A DNA stretch of 64,000 bases from Oryzomonas japonica (GTDB taxonomy: Bacteria > Desulfobacterota > Desulfuromonadia > Geobacterales > Pseudopelobacteraceae). Shown here in pieces: positions 25,580-34,091 of the stretch. The notes beneath the pieces are model-generated. The model saw only the letters and a list, made by a program, of their open reading frames with translations. It ran no database searches and was not told the DNA's origin. The stretch lies in NCBI RefSeq assembly GCF_008802365.1, contig NZ_VZQZ01000010.1, positions 124,001-188,000 of the forward strand. Reading direction: 5' to 3'. The position numbers were made by a program, and so were the translations under genes. Position 1 is the stretch's first letter. Each line of letters begins with the position of its first letter.

Positions 25580-28270
25580 TTACATCCCTTTTACGGCATT
25601 ATCTATCTGCTGGGACACATTGCGGCCATACTCATCTTCAAGGACCGCGAATAAGAACAAACACCGGCCGCCGCTGGATTGCTGCCACTGGTAGCCAATT
25701 TGCGCCTTTTCCCGCGAATCGTCGTTGGTCTTGTATGGCTCGCCCTTGTACTCGATCACCAACACCCGCCCATCTGCCAACTCGCAAACAAAATCAGGGT
25801 AGAAATAATCCGTCGCCGTCGGGAGCCAGAAAGAGAAACGCGGCTCCTTCTCGACATTTCTGATCCAGGACTTTACCGCGTGATGGGAGTTGATTGCCCG
25901 AGCGCATAAGAATTCCTCAGCGAACTTTCCATCCGCGCGCTTTTCCTTGAGGTCGTGGATAACCGGGTAATAATGCTTGTCTAAGCGAAATCTCCCCGAA
26001 TAATAAGGTGGCCTGGCCGGGTAATGGGTCGGATGAAAGGTAAAGGAGTACCGAAAGCTGTCTTCAAACTGCGGGGCGGCGAAGAAATCAGGCAAAGCCC
26101 TCTGAAAACCTTTATTAACCGCATTGGCCCTGCGTCTGCCGATTTCACGGCGGATGGCCTCCGCAAGCGGATATTTTGCCCGCACCAGCGCGGTCAAGGT
26201 TAAGCGCCGGTCGCTTTGGAGATGCCTCACCACTACCGTCAGCCATTTAATAAGGGTTGGTTGCCCGATATCTTTCTGACGGCACTCACGATCCAGCCAA
26301 CGCACCAGATCGTGTTCGGAAGCATGCGCGGCTACCTCGTTCAGATGGAGCTGCCCACTATCAGTCTCTCCATACACTATCCGGCCGCCGTCCAGATCGA
26401 TCTCGAATACCGGGCCGTTTTCTGTAATGGAGAATCCCGCAAGCGCCGCTGGATCGGTAAAAAGATCAAACTCCCCCAATTCCGAGAGAAGACGGTTTTC
26501 CACCGGTTGCAGATCACCTTCCCAGGTGAGGCAAAGCTGTGGCAGCGGGGCAAAGCGTTCGCCGCGTGCCGAAGGGGCCAAAAGGGCTGCCTGCCTTGCC
26601 CTTTCATTGTCGATCGTGTCCCTCACTTTTTGCTGCTGCTTGGCATTGCAAGCTGTCAGCAAAAACTCTTCCACCTCTTCCGTCAGCTCTCCTCGGATGA
26701 TAGCGGCTGCGCCGGAAGATGTCGGCCGAATCTCGATGCTCTCTCGTAATGAATCAGGTATGGAAACCGGCGGAGCCGCAGGCAGGGGGATAACGGCTTC
26801 CGCCGGCCTCGGCCTTGGGCGGTCTCCCTCACCCAGCAGGGGAAGTATGCTCTGCACCGGCGCAATCGCCTGAGCGGCCTCGTAGGCCTCAAATCCCATA
26901 TTATTTACAAGCCTATCGGCCAGTTGGTCGGCAACCCGCGCGAATCCCTGGGCGACTATGTGAGCGTAGGCTTTTGCGAGTTCTGCCTGTTGCCTGGGCT
27001 TCGCATACGGCATGCGCAGGACTCGTCCCAGCAACTGCTCAACATCCTTGGCGCTCTTGGCGTCCTGCAAGCTACAGAGGACATAGGCGAAGGGGCAATC
27101 CCACCCTTCTTTCAAGGCTTCAACAGTGATTATAAACCGCTTCGGCCCCGGCAAAGACAAATTGATGTCGGCCAATTCCTTATACGTCCCGGTTGCCAAT
27201 GCAATCTGGTCACGGTCTATCTTCTCGCCGTCGGGGCTGGTCAGGTGTTCAAGCAACTTTTCCACCGTGACTTCGCCGTTTTTAGGCTCGGCCTGAAATA
27301 AGAGGATCGGCCGAATGTAATCGGATTCCCGCGCCGCCAGCGTCTCAAGCCTGTCTCGGGTAAGGATTGCGTCGCGTACGGCGTCCTTCCAGCCCGTAGG
27401 GTGTTCCATCAGCACAATAGGGAGCTTGATCATATCCTCCCGCTGGAGAGCGCTCGCCCCCACATGATAGAGCACATTGCTATCGTCGGCCGGGGTGGCC
27501 GTCAACTCGATAACGCAGGATGGGTGGAGATTGTTCAACGTCCGAAACGCCTGATCCGTGCGGTTGTTGTGGGCTTCATCCACAATGACGATTGGGTTTG
27601 CAAGGGTAATCCAGTTGGCAAGCGAGGACTTCACCCGCCCCAGGTCGGAAACAGTAAGGTAGGGTTGTGCGGCAATATCGGCTTCCGTCACCCGGTCGAG
27701 CAGCGCTTCCTGCTGCGGGGCGAGCCCCTGAAAGTGGCGCGCAAAACTTTCATCGAAAGAATAGACGTTGCGCAGGGTCTTCTCTTTAACATTGAAAGAC
27801 TGAATTGTCGCCACAACGATGATGGCCGATTGCCCGACTTCCTGAGGACCTACCGTCGCCAAGTCGTCCAGAGAACACACGCGGATGCGGTCTCCGAAGT
27901 ATGTGGCCAGGGCCTCGCGGCAGGGGTTATTGAGCGTGGACATCGCGGCGAGGGTTTGGCTGCGGATGGCATCGGACGGCACGAGCCACAACGCAACCGG
28001 GGCGTCGGTATCTTTGTATGCCTTCCCGATATGGGCCACGGCATGGGCGGCCAGGTAGGTTTTGCCTCCACCCGTCGGGATTCTGATACAGACTGCGGGA
28101 GTATCGCCCAGGGCTTCCGGGTTGTAGGGAGCTTGCCATGCTTGCCCGTTCTTTTCGGACTTTGGAGCGCACTGGCGCCACGCCTCTTCCAGCCCGGACA
28201 TGCGCAGAAGACGAAAAAAATTGGTCAGCGTCGTAAGAGCCTTACCCTGATAATCCTTGAGATCGAACAT
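25580..28270 (-). CDS. Type III restriction enzyme Res subunit (DEAD/DEAH helicase-nuclease)
   Basis: An 896-residue superfamily 2 helicase with a C-terminal nuclease. Motif I is PTGGGKT (about residues 65-71), motif II VDEAHNN, motif III ELTATP, and motif VI QLLGRVLRMP; the C terminus has YPDFVCELADGRVLVIEYKGE, a PD-(D/E)-x-K nuclease core. This is the Res subunit architecture: ATP-driven translocation and cleavage of unmethylated DNA with Mod. Start ATG 28270 lies 2 bp after the mod stop, so the two genes are translationally coupled. GC is lower than in neighbouring housekeeping genes, indicating acquisition by transfer. All motifs are intact, so the system looks functional. Confidence 0.9.
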   Translation of the reverse strand: MFDLKDYQGKALTTLTNFFRLLRMSGLEEAWRQCAPKSEKNGQAWQAPYNPEALGDTPAVCIRIPTGGGKTYLAAHAVAHIGKAYKDTDAPVALWLVPSDAIRSQTLAAMSTLNNPCREALATYFGDRIRVCSLDDLATVGPQEVGQSAIIVVATIQSFNVKEKTLRNVYSFDESFARHFQGLAPQQEALLDRVTEADIAAQPYLTVSDLGRVKSSLANWITLANPIVIVDEAHNNRTDQAFRTLNNLHPSCVIELTATPADDSNVLYHVGASALQREDMIKLPIVLMEHPTGWKDAVRDAILTRDRLETLAARESDYIRPILLFQAEPKNGEVTVEKLLEHLTSPDGEKIDRDQIALATGTYKELADINLSLPGPKRFIITVEALKEGWDCPFAYVLCSLQDAKSAKDVEQLLGRVLRMPYAKPRQQAELAKAYAHIVAQGFARVADQLADRLVNNMGFEAYEAAQAIAPVQSILPLLGEGDRPRPRPAEAVIPLPAAPPVSIPDSLRESIEIRPTSSGAAAIIRGELTEEVEEFLLTACNAKQQQKVRDTIDNERARQAALLAPSARGERFAPLPQLCLTWEGDLQPVENRLLSELGEFDLFTDPAALAGFSITENGPVFEIDLDGGRIVYGETDSGQLHLNEVAAHASEHDLVRWLDRECRQKDIGQPTLIKWLTVVVRHLQSDRRLTLTALVRAKYPLAEAIRREIGRRRANAVNKGFQRALPDFFAAPQFEDSFRYSFTFHPTHYPARPPYYSGRFRLDKHYYPVIHDLKEKRADGKFAEEFLCARAINSHHAVKSWIRNVEKEPRFSFWLPTATDYFYPDFVCELADGRVLVIEYKGEPYKTNDDSREKAQIGYQWQQSSGGRCLFLFAVLEDEYGRNVSQQIDNAVKGM

Positions 28271-28272
28271 GA

Positions 28273-29835
28273 TCAGCGCGCCTTTATGTCATAGGGGATT
28301 TGTTTGAATGTAATATGGGATTCCCGGAGCCGCGATTCACCCAGGCGGGTGTTTTCTCCGTAGATTATACGGGGGCCCTGGTGAGGATATGCCTCGTCCA
28401 AATGAGTCAGGATTGCGGAAGTAAGCACGTTGCCGCCCTGAGGCCTACGGTCTCCAAGGATGCCGTTGTAAAGCAGATAATAGGCCGTGCCGTTGTGAAC
28501 ACCGAGAAAAGGAGTCGTGAAGGTATGACGTGCTGGCGCTCCTGTCTCGAAATGCCAGAGGTATGCCGCCAAAGACGGGAACTTTACAACACTATTGATG
28601 CCGCCATCGGCATCGAAGACCGGATTTCCCAACGTGTAGAAACGAAAACCGCCCCCGCCACGCCATTCAACCGCAGTAGAAATCCCTCCCTGCTCGCCGG
28701 CGATTACTTTTTCCAAACGCGGCAGGCAGTGTGTCACTGCATGGTCGCCCATTTCAATGCCGATGTACCGGCGGCCCATTTTATGCGCTACAGCGGTGGT
28801 TGTGCCAGATCCAAGGAAAGAGTCAATAACCAGATCGCCGGGGTTAGTTGCAATCTCCAAAATTCGCTTCATCAGCCCTTCCGGTTTAGGGGTCTCGAAT
28901 GACGCCTTTTCTCCAAAAAGGACCTCAATCTCGCGAGAAGCATGCTGATTAAATCCAACATCATCCCAAATTGAAGGAGCGGCCATGCCATCCTTTGCCT
29001 CAAAGCTGAAAAGCTTTCGCATTGGAGTGGTAGCAGTTCCTTTGACCCCCCAATACAAACGCTTGTCATCCTGTAATTTTTGCATTTCTTCTTTGTTATG
29101 CCGCCAACAAGTCCCTTTCCTGGGCCAAACTTCTTCCTGTGTGTACGGGTTAACAATAGCGTAGAACAAGCTTTCAACAAACCTGCCACCCTTGCCATTC
29201 GCTGTTGTATCAATTTTCCTGAAAGCCCCTCGTGAATCAGGACCGTCGGGTTCAGCAAATACCCTGTATTGGGCATTAGCTTTCTCAGTTCGCTGCATCA
29301 AATTGAATGATTCTTCTGCCAACGTTTTTTTAGAAGACCCGCCACTTGATTTTGCATAGACCAGAATATGATCATATGTCGAACCTATCTTCCGGTCATT
29401 AGGGGCACCATCGCGGCGCTTCCAGGCAATATCCGCAATAAAGTTGGGTCTTCCAAAAATCTCGTCTGCAAGAACTTTGAAATAATGAGCTTCGTTATCG
29501 TCTATTGAAACCCAAAGACTGCCATTCTCTGCCAATAACTCACGCATCAGCACGAGTCGTGGATACATCATGGTCAGCCACTGGGAATGTTCCAGCTTGT
29601 CGTCATAGTGAGAAAAGGCAGACTGAGTATTGTAGGGAGGGTCAATGAAGATGCACTTCACCTGCCCGCGATAGAAGGGGAGCAAGGCTTTCAAGGCCTT
29701 GAGATTATCGCCTTGTATCAAGAGGTTTTCCGAGTCCGGCTCGCCATGAACCGATTGAAATTGTAGCAGGTGATAAGGCACTTCTGCTGAATTATTGATA
29801 GCTTGGGCTTTATTGACCCAATCAAGAAATGGCAT
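28273..29835 (-). CDS. Type III DNA adenine methyltransferase Mod subunit
   Basis: A 520-residue beta-class N6-adenine methyltransferase: catalytic motif IV CIFIDPPYNTQ near residue 90 precedes the SAM-binding motif I DSFLGSGTT near 340, the order of the Type III and related Mod enzymes. The segment between them is the likely target-recognition domain. No homopolymer or tandem repeat that would suggest phase variation was seen. SD AGGAG lies about 10 bp before ATG 29835. It is followed directly by res (2-bp gap). Recognition sequence cannot be deduced. Confidence 0.92.
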   Translation of the reverse strand: MPFLDWVNKAQAINNSAEVPYHLLQFQSVHGEPDSENLLIQGDNLKALKALLPFYRGQVKCIFIDPPYNTQSAFSHYDDKLEHSQWLTMMYPRLVLMRELLAENGSLWVSIDDNEAHYFKVLADEIFGRPNFIADIAWKRRDGAPNDRKIGSTYDHILVYAKSSGGSSKKTLAEESFNLMQRTEKANAQYRVFAEPDGPDSRGAFRKIDTTANGKGGRFVESLFYAIVNPYTQEEVWPRKGTCWRHNKEEMQKLQDDKRLYWGVKGTATTPMRKLFSFEAKDGMAAPSIWDDVGFNQHASREIEVLFGEKASFETPKPEGLMKRILEIATNPGDLVIDSFLGSGTTTAVAHKMGRRYIGIEMGDHAVTHCLPRLEKVIAGEQGGISTAVEWRGGGGFRFYTLGNPVFDADGGINSVVKFPSLAAYLWHFETGAPARHTFTTPFLGVHNGTAYYLLYNGILGDRRPQGGNVLTSAILTHLDEAYPHQGPRIIYGENTRLGESRLRESHITFKQIPYDIKAR

Positions 29836-29880
29836 TGTTTTTCGTCTCCTGTTGTCGTCACATACCGTTGGTCGGGGTGG

Positions 29881-30156
29881 TTAAGGCTGTATCGTGCCAC
29901 AATGCCCCGCACCACGTACCTTGCGGGGGTTCGTGCCCGCTTCGGAGATTCGTTGCCGCATCTCTTCAGGTATATCCGCCAGAGGCGGCGTGCATTCCGA
30001 TTGGGGGTGTCGGGTATTTTCAGGGGGGTGGCAGGTATGCGCCGATAGCTGGCGGGAATTCCCGAAAGCAGCTCCCGGAACACTCTCTTGATCTCTCTGC
30101 ACAGACTCATCTACTGTTCGTAATTCTTTTAGAAGGTCTTCAGCGGCACGATCCAT
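29881..30156 (-). CDS. Hypothetical protein upstream of mod
   Basis: A 91-residue frame starting MDRAAEDLLKELRTVDESVQ and ending 45 bp before mod, in the same direction, so it may be the first gene of the restriction-modification operon. The first 20 residues are a plausible acidic helix; the middle is Pro/His/Cys-rich. A competing frame (29718-30110) overlaps it. Only weak SD (AAGGG). No family recognised. Confidence 0.4.
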   Translation of the reverse strand: MDRAAEDLLKELRTVDESVQRDQESVPGAAFGNSRQLSAHTCHPPENTRHPQSECTPPLADIPEEMRQRISEAGTNPRKVRGAGHCGTIQP

Positions 30157-30268
30157 AGGGAGCCCTTAACAAAGCATTCAACACTCTATTCCGATTTCGC
30201 GACGATCATACCACGCGGTAATTCACCCGTCCATTCCGATATTTTGCGAGGCGGCAGAATGGGCCTCT

Positions 30269-30378
30269 TGCAAAAGCCCTCTCCACCTTTGAGGCCCCAG
30301 AGGCTCCGCAAGGGGGTGGTAGCCGGTTAACCATAAACCTTCTACCACCCCCCTGCCCCCTCCTAAACTAGGAGGGGG
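30269..30378 (+). repeat. Direct repeat copy 2 with double hairpin
   Basis: Begins with TGCAAAAGCCC (30269-30279), as in copy 1 at 25498, and includes GGGGGTGGTAGCCGGTTAA and two hairpins ending AGGAGGGGG. Same orientation as copy 1, 4.77 kb away; together they bracket the Type III genes. Confidence 0.6.
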
Positions 30379-30402
30379 AGTACGAGCTTCCTCCTCTAAC
30401 AC

Positions 30403-30444
30403 AAATGGGACGTATAAGTCTCCTACGACCTATACGTCCCATTT
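30403..30444. repeat. 14-bp inverted repeat after chemoreceptor gene
   Basis: AAATGGGACGTATA (30403-30416) and TATACGTCCCATTT (30431-30444) are perfect reverse complements 25 bp beyond the chemoreceptor stop (minus strand). It resembles the palindrome at 21916 in its GGGAC-TATA theme and may act as a terminator. Confidence 0.6.
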
Positions 30445-30469
30445 ATACCTTCCGTGCCTTGCGACCTCT

Positions 30470-32116
30470 TTACAGTTTGAACTGCCCCACCAGCCGCTGC
30501 AACTCCTCGGCCAGGGTGGAAAGCTGGTTGGCCGCGATGACCGACTCGCTGGCCCCCCGGGCGGTATGCTGCACCACCTCGTTGATCTGCTGGATGTTGC
30601 TGCTGATCTCGCTCGTGGTGGCCGTCTGTTCCTCGGCCGCCGTGGCGATCTGGCTCACCTGCATGTTCACCGCGTTGATCTGCTCCAGGATCGCCTGCAA
30701 CGCCGCGCCCGACTTGGCCGCCTCGCCGGTGCCGCTCTCCACCTCCTTGACCCCCTCTTCCATGGCTCCCACCGCGCCCTTGGTCTCACCCTGGATGGCC
30801 TTGATCATCACGCCGATCTCCTTGGTCGCCTTGGTGGTCCGCTCCGCCAGCGCCCGCACCTCGTCGGCGACCACGGCGAAGCCGCGCCCCTGCTCGCCGG
30901 CACGGGCCGCCTCGATGGCCGCGTTCAGGGCCAAAAGGTTGGTCTGGTCCGCGATGTCCTCGATGGTCCCCACGATCTCGCCGATCTGGTCGCTGCGCGC
31001 CCCCAGGCTCTCCACGGTCTTGGCCGTGCTCATCACCCGGCTGGCGATGCGCCCCATGACCTGGACGGTGTTCTCCACGACGCCCGCGCCGCTCTCGGCG
31101 GCCTGGCTGGAGTGGAGCGCCCCGGTAGCCGCATGGTGGCAGTTCTGGGCGATGTCGCCGCTGGTGGCCGACATCTCCTCGCTGGCCGTGGCCACGGTGC
31201 CGGCCTGGGCCGCCATCTCCTCGGCCCCGGTGGCCATCTCGGCGGCGGTGGCGTGCAGCTCGGCCGCAGCGGAAGCCACCTGGGTGCTGTTCCCCGCCAC
31301 CTTGGAGATGATCGTGTGCAGCTTCTCGGCGGTGGCGTTCACCTCCCGGGCCAGCAACCCCATCTCGTCCTTGCTGGCGATGGGGGAGCGGACGATCAGG
31401 TTGCCACCGGCCACCTCCTGGAGGGTGCCCAGGACCGCCTGGAGCGGGCTGGATACGGAGTTGGCGATCAGGTTGCCCCCCAGGAGGGAGACCGCCGCCA
31501 CCAGGGCCACCACCGCCAGGAGCACCAGCCGGATACGGCGGAAGGTGTCGCTGCTGTGCTGGTAGGTATCTTCGCCCTCCTTGACGTTGGTCGTCACCAT
31601 ATCGGCGATGATCTGGGCCGGCTTGGCGTACAGGGGAGCCACCTTGCCGGTGGCAAAAGCCAGGGCCGCCTCGATGGCCGCCGCATCACCCGAGGCGTGG
31701 GCCGCTTTGGCCATCGCGACCAGTTTGCCACCCGCCTCGGCATAGGCATCGAAACCCTGGCGGAACGCCCCGATCTCTTCCTTTTCCTTGGCAGTGATAG
31801 AACTCTTCTCATACGTTCCCAGCTTGGTCCGGACGTTCTCGATCTGGGCGGAGAAGTCCTTGCCCCTTTCGGCGATCTGGTCCGCGTCCTTGAGCGCCAG
31901 CATATAGACCACATCCAGGCGCATGGCCAGGAAGCAGTTTTTCAGGTCCTGCAGCAACGCGGTCTGCTGCATGCCGTCCTTGAGCGCCGCCTCGTCGCCG
32001 TTCATGCGGGACATGTTGACCACCCCGAAGCCCCCCACCAGCAGCAGCGCGGCACAGCTCGCCAGCACCAGCGTCATGATCTTCGCCTTCACCTTCATAT
32101 CCGTCCACACGCTCAT
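30470..32116 (-). CDS. Methyl-accepting chemotaxis protein
   Basis: A 548-residue chemoreceptor. Membrane helix 1 (about 12-32), a ~155-residue periplasmic four-helix-bundle sensor, helix 2 (about 190-212), HAMP ([21 protein letters not shown]) and a cytoplasmic signalling domain with tip [19 protein letters not shown] and [18 protein letters not shown]. The signalling half is close to the other chemoreceptor at 8023, but the sensor differs, so a different ligand is likely. ATG 32116 has GGGAGGTCGAG upstream. An unusual 15-bp inverted repeat lies 80 bp upstream and two copies of the 19-bp palindrome lie further up. Confidence 0.93.
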   Translation of the reverse strand: MSVWTDMKVKAKIMTLVLASCAALLLVGGFGVVNMSRMNGDEAALKDGMQQTALLQDLKNCFLAMRLDVVYMLALKDADQIAERGKDFSAQIENVRTKLGTYEKSSITAKEKEEIGAFRQGFDAYAEAGGKLVAMAKAAHASGDAAAIEAALAFATGKVAPLYAKPAQIIADMVTTNVKEGEDTYQHSSDTFRRIRLVLLAVVALVAAVSLLGGNLIANSVSSPLQAVLGTLQEVAGGNLIVRSPIASKDEMGLLAREVNATAEKLHTIISKVAGNSTQVASAAAELHATAAEMATGAEEMAAQAGTVATASEEMSATSGDIAQNCHHAATGALHSSQAAESGAGVVENTVQVMGRIASRVMSTAKTVESLGARSDQIGEIVGTIEDIADQTNLLALNAAIEAARAGEQGRGFAVVADEVRALAERTTKATKEIGVMIKAIQGETKGAVGAMEEGVKEVESGTGEAAKSGAALQAILEQINAVNMQVSQIATAAEEQTATTSEISSNIQQINEVVQHTARGASESVIAANQLSTLAEELQRLVGQFKL

Positions 32117-32194
32117 CTCGACCTCCCGCAGTTTTATGATAATTACGACGCTATTAGTCCTTTGGTGCCCACTGCGATGAGCAATCCGCGCGCC

Positions 32195-32234
32195 AACATG
32201 CCATAATTATTTTAACAAGTAATTATGGCATGTT
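32195..32234. promoter_or_regulatory. Perfect 15-bp inverted repeat upstream of chemoreceptor gene
   Basis: AACATGCCATAATTA (32195-32209) and TAATTATGGCATGTT (32220-32234) are exact reverse complements separated by TTTTAACAAG. It lies 79 bp before the chemoreceptor start. No T-tract follows on the minus strand, so an operator or mRNA leader hairpin is more likely than a terminator. Confidence 0.65.
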
Positions 32235-32501
32235 ATGCAATAAGCGCTTTGTATACGCCTGCGACTGATGTTGCCCCATTTTGCCCGCCAGATAGCCAAC
32301 ACATGGAAATTGCACATATTATTGGAGTCAACTAATGTACTCACCTGCAAAAAATGTCGCAGGGGTTGGCCATCGTTATCCGGCCCACACAGAGCCCCCC
32401 TCCTGCGGCAGTGCGTCAAAATGACACAAACAGGGAGACCCGGAGGGGCCATAATATAATTTTATCCTGTGATAACGGCAAGTTTTAAAATTTGCCCGGG
32501 A

Positions 32502-32549
32502 GTGTTATTTTTTTTAACACATCGCTAAAAGTGTTAATATTTTTAACAT
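32502..32549. promoter_or_regulatory. Two copies of the 19-bp palindrome
   Basis: GTGTTATTTTTTTTAACAC (32502-32520) and GTGTTAATATTTTTAACAT (32531-32549) belong to the same family as the three sites at 7605-7755. They lie 386-433 bp upstream of the chemoreceptor start (minus strand) and about 250-300 bp before the lipoprotein gene (plus strand). Confidence 0.55.
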
Positions 32550-32797
32550 ACTGAAATTGCTATTAAAATATGCTTTACCTCGGAACGGCAGGGGTATATC
32601 TTCTAATAAAGATAGAGATCCCAGCAGGCCCCCCCATCCTTCTGCACGCAGCCGCGTCATCGAATTGCGGAATTCCCGGACACATCGCCGGATGGGCTTT
32701 AAGCATCAAGGAAAGTGACGCAGGAGAGGGCCATGCTGCATACGTGCGTGTGCATCCGGAAAGAGACGAATCCGGCCGGAAAACAAGGGGAAGCATT

Positions 32798-33202
32798 ATG
32801 TTCGGAAGATTCATTATCACCATACTTTTCGGCATTTTCTGCATATCGTTGAGCGGCTGCATCGGCAAGGGCGACGACGCCCTCAGGCGGAACGGCCCCC
32901 ACAGCCCCGCAAGCAATGCGACGGCAGCGGAAAGCAAGCCGACCCTCGTAAGCGGCACGGTCTTGCGGGAGGACCGCGTTACCCCCATAAGCGGCGTGCG
33001 TGTCGTACTCAAGAAAAAAACGCAAGCGTCGGTGGTATCAACTGCCGACACGGACCATATCGGCAATTTCAGCCTGGCGGGGCCGTTTTCCCGCGACGAC
33101 TACACCATAGAGATCGATTCCCCCGAATACGCCGGCGGCAAGACCATTCTGGTCGAGCTCAACCGGGACAACTGGCACGAGATCATTGTCTATAAACGGT
33201 AA
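32798..33202 (+). CDS. Lipoprotein with transthyretin/carboxypeptidase-regulatory-like domain
   Basis: A 134-residue lipoprotein: signal peptide with lipobox SLSGC (Cys about 20), a short polar linker, and one beta-sandwich domain. The domain begins LVSGTVLREDRVTPISGVRVVLKK, continues DHIGNFSLAGPFSRDDYTIEI and ends in a hydrophobic strand, the usual layout of the carboxypeptidase-regulatory/Cna-B-like fold. ATG 32798 with AGGGG upstream. It shares its upstream region with the divergent chemoreceptor gene. Function unknown. Confidence 0.72.
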   Translation: MFGRFIITILFGIFCISLSGCIGKGDDALRRNGPHSPASNATAAESKPTLVSGTVLREDRVTPISGVRVVLKKKTQASVVSTADTDHIGNFSLAGPFSRDDYTIEIDSPEYAGGKTILVELNRDNWHEIIVYKR

Positions 33203-33380
33203 TGTCCCTCATGCCGCTTGGCGTGAGACTCCGGCCGGCGCCACGATTGTATCCAACCGGCGGCCTCCGTCTTTCTATCCGTTTCAACCACGTTGTGACA
33301 AAAACATTTGCAGGCGCATCGAAGTCTGCTAGATAGATGCACAGTGGTTTGACAGGTAACGGAGATGGAGATACGCCCCA

Positions 33381-33668
33381 ATGGATGAGATACAAAGCAA
33401 GTACAAAAAAAGAAAGACCCTCTACCTCGTGCTGATGGCGGCCATGGTCGTCCTCGCCATCGTCTTTCGCCTGACCGCCGTGCCGGGCGACCATAACGCC
33501 AATCGATCCAACCTGCTGAAGTTCGCCTCCCTGGCCGTGATCATCCTCGTTGCCCGGAATGTTTTCCGCTGTCCCCAATGCGAGGCGACCTTGGCCCAGT
33601 CGTTCTATTCTTCATGGTTCACCCTGCGCCGCTGCCCCAAGTGCCGGGCGATGCTGAAGGAGGACTGA
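33381..33668 (+). CDS. Small membrane protein with C-terminal zinc ribbon
   Basis: A 95-residue protein: charged N terminus, one or two membrane helices (LYLVLMAAMVVLAIVF and LLKFASLAVIILVARNVF), then a zinc ribbon formed by FRCPQCEATL and RRCPKCRAMLKED. The four Cys form two CPxC knuckles about 20 residues apart. Likely an integral membrane protein with a cytoplasmic zinc knuckle. It lies 10 bp before the DUF503 gene in the same direction. Confidence 0.72.
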   Translation: MDEIQSKYKKRKTLYLVLMAAMVVLAIVFRLTAVPGDHNANRSNLLKFASLAVIILVARNVFRCPQCEATLAQSFYSSWFTLRRCPKCRAMLKED

Positions 33669-33678
33669 ACCCAGCCCA

Positions 33679-33960
33679 ATGTTCATCTTTTGTCTCGAAC
33701 TCCACCTGGACCTGCCCGCCCGCTCCCTCAAGGAGAAGCGGGGCATCGTCAAGAGCATCCTGGGGCGTTGCCGCAACCGTTTCAATGCGGCCTGCGCCGA
33801 GGTTGACCGCCAGGACGCGCCCGGAGCGGCGGTGCTGGCCTTCGTAACGGTCAGCCCGAACAAGGTCATTGCCCGGCAGGTGCTGGAGCGGATCGAGGAG
33901 TGGGTCTACCAGGGATGGCCGGATGTGGAGATCGTGGCATCCGACATCAGCGAGGTGTAA
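33679..33960 (+). CDS. DUF503 (YlxP-like) family protein
   Basis: A 93-residue protein matching DUF503: LHLDLPARSLKEKRGIVKSILGRCRNRFNAACAEVD, then AVLAFVTVSPNKVIARQVLERIEEWV. The family (YlxP in Bacillus) is often encoded near ribosome-maturation genes, but its role is unsettled. The start ATG has only a distant GGAGGA, within the end of the preceding gene, so translational coupling is likely. The pgpH-ybeY operon follows. Confidence 0.85.
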   Translation: MFIFCLELHLDLPARSLKEKRGIVKSILGRCRNRFNAACAEVDRQDAPGAAVLAFVTVSPNKVIARQVLERIEEWVYQGWPDVEIVASDISEV

Positions 33961-33994
33961 AAATCGGTCCGATGCCCCTATAATAAGAGCTATA

Positions 33995-34023
33995 TTGACA
34001 CTGTGGCCCATGCAGGGTATATT
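33995..34023 (+). promoter_or_regulatory. Near-consensus sigma70 promoter for the pgpH operon
   Basis: TTGACA (33995-34000), a 17-bp spacer and TATATT (34018-34023), about 70 bp before the start of the HD phosphohydrolase gene. The best sigma70 promoter in this part of the window; it probably drives the run of housekeeping genes to lnt. Confidence 0.7.
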
Positions 34024-34091
34024 TAAATCTTATTTCAAATACTTATATTGCATGGACCCCAGAGTGGGGCCAGCCGGACCAATGACCCCCT

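Larger units (their letters stand above)
30157..30469. other. Repeat-rich intergenic region
   Basis: No gene seen. The region has an AT-rich left part that probably contains the promoter of the restriction-modification operon. It then holds direct-repeat copy 2, a GGGGGTGGTAG/CTACCACCCCC inverted repeat (30312-30322 with 30342-30352), a CCCCCTCCT/AGGAGGGGG hairpin (30356-30378) and the palindrome at 30403-30444. Confidence 0.55.
32117..32797. other. Long divergent regulatory region between chemoreceptor and lipoprotein
   Basis: A 680-bp AT-rich stretch without a gene I can support. It contains the 15-bp inverted repeat at 32195-32234 and the palindrome pair at 32502-32549. The sequence between 32250 and 32460 is unremarkable. 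Confidence 0.5.

Noticed and set aside
29718-30110. Alternative 130-codon frame (MSLCREIKRVFRELL) upstream of and overlapping mod
   Set aside because: It overlaps the mod start by more than 100 bases and is Arg-rich; the 29881-30156 frame ends cleanly before mod and fits an operon better.
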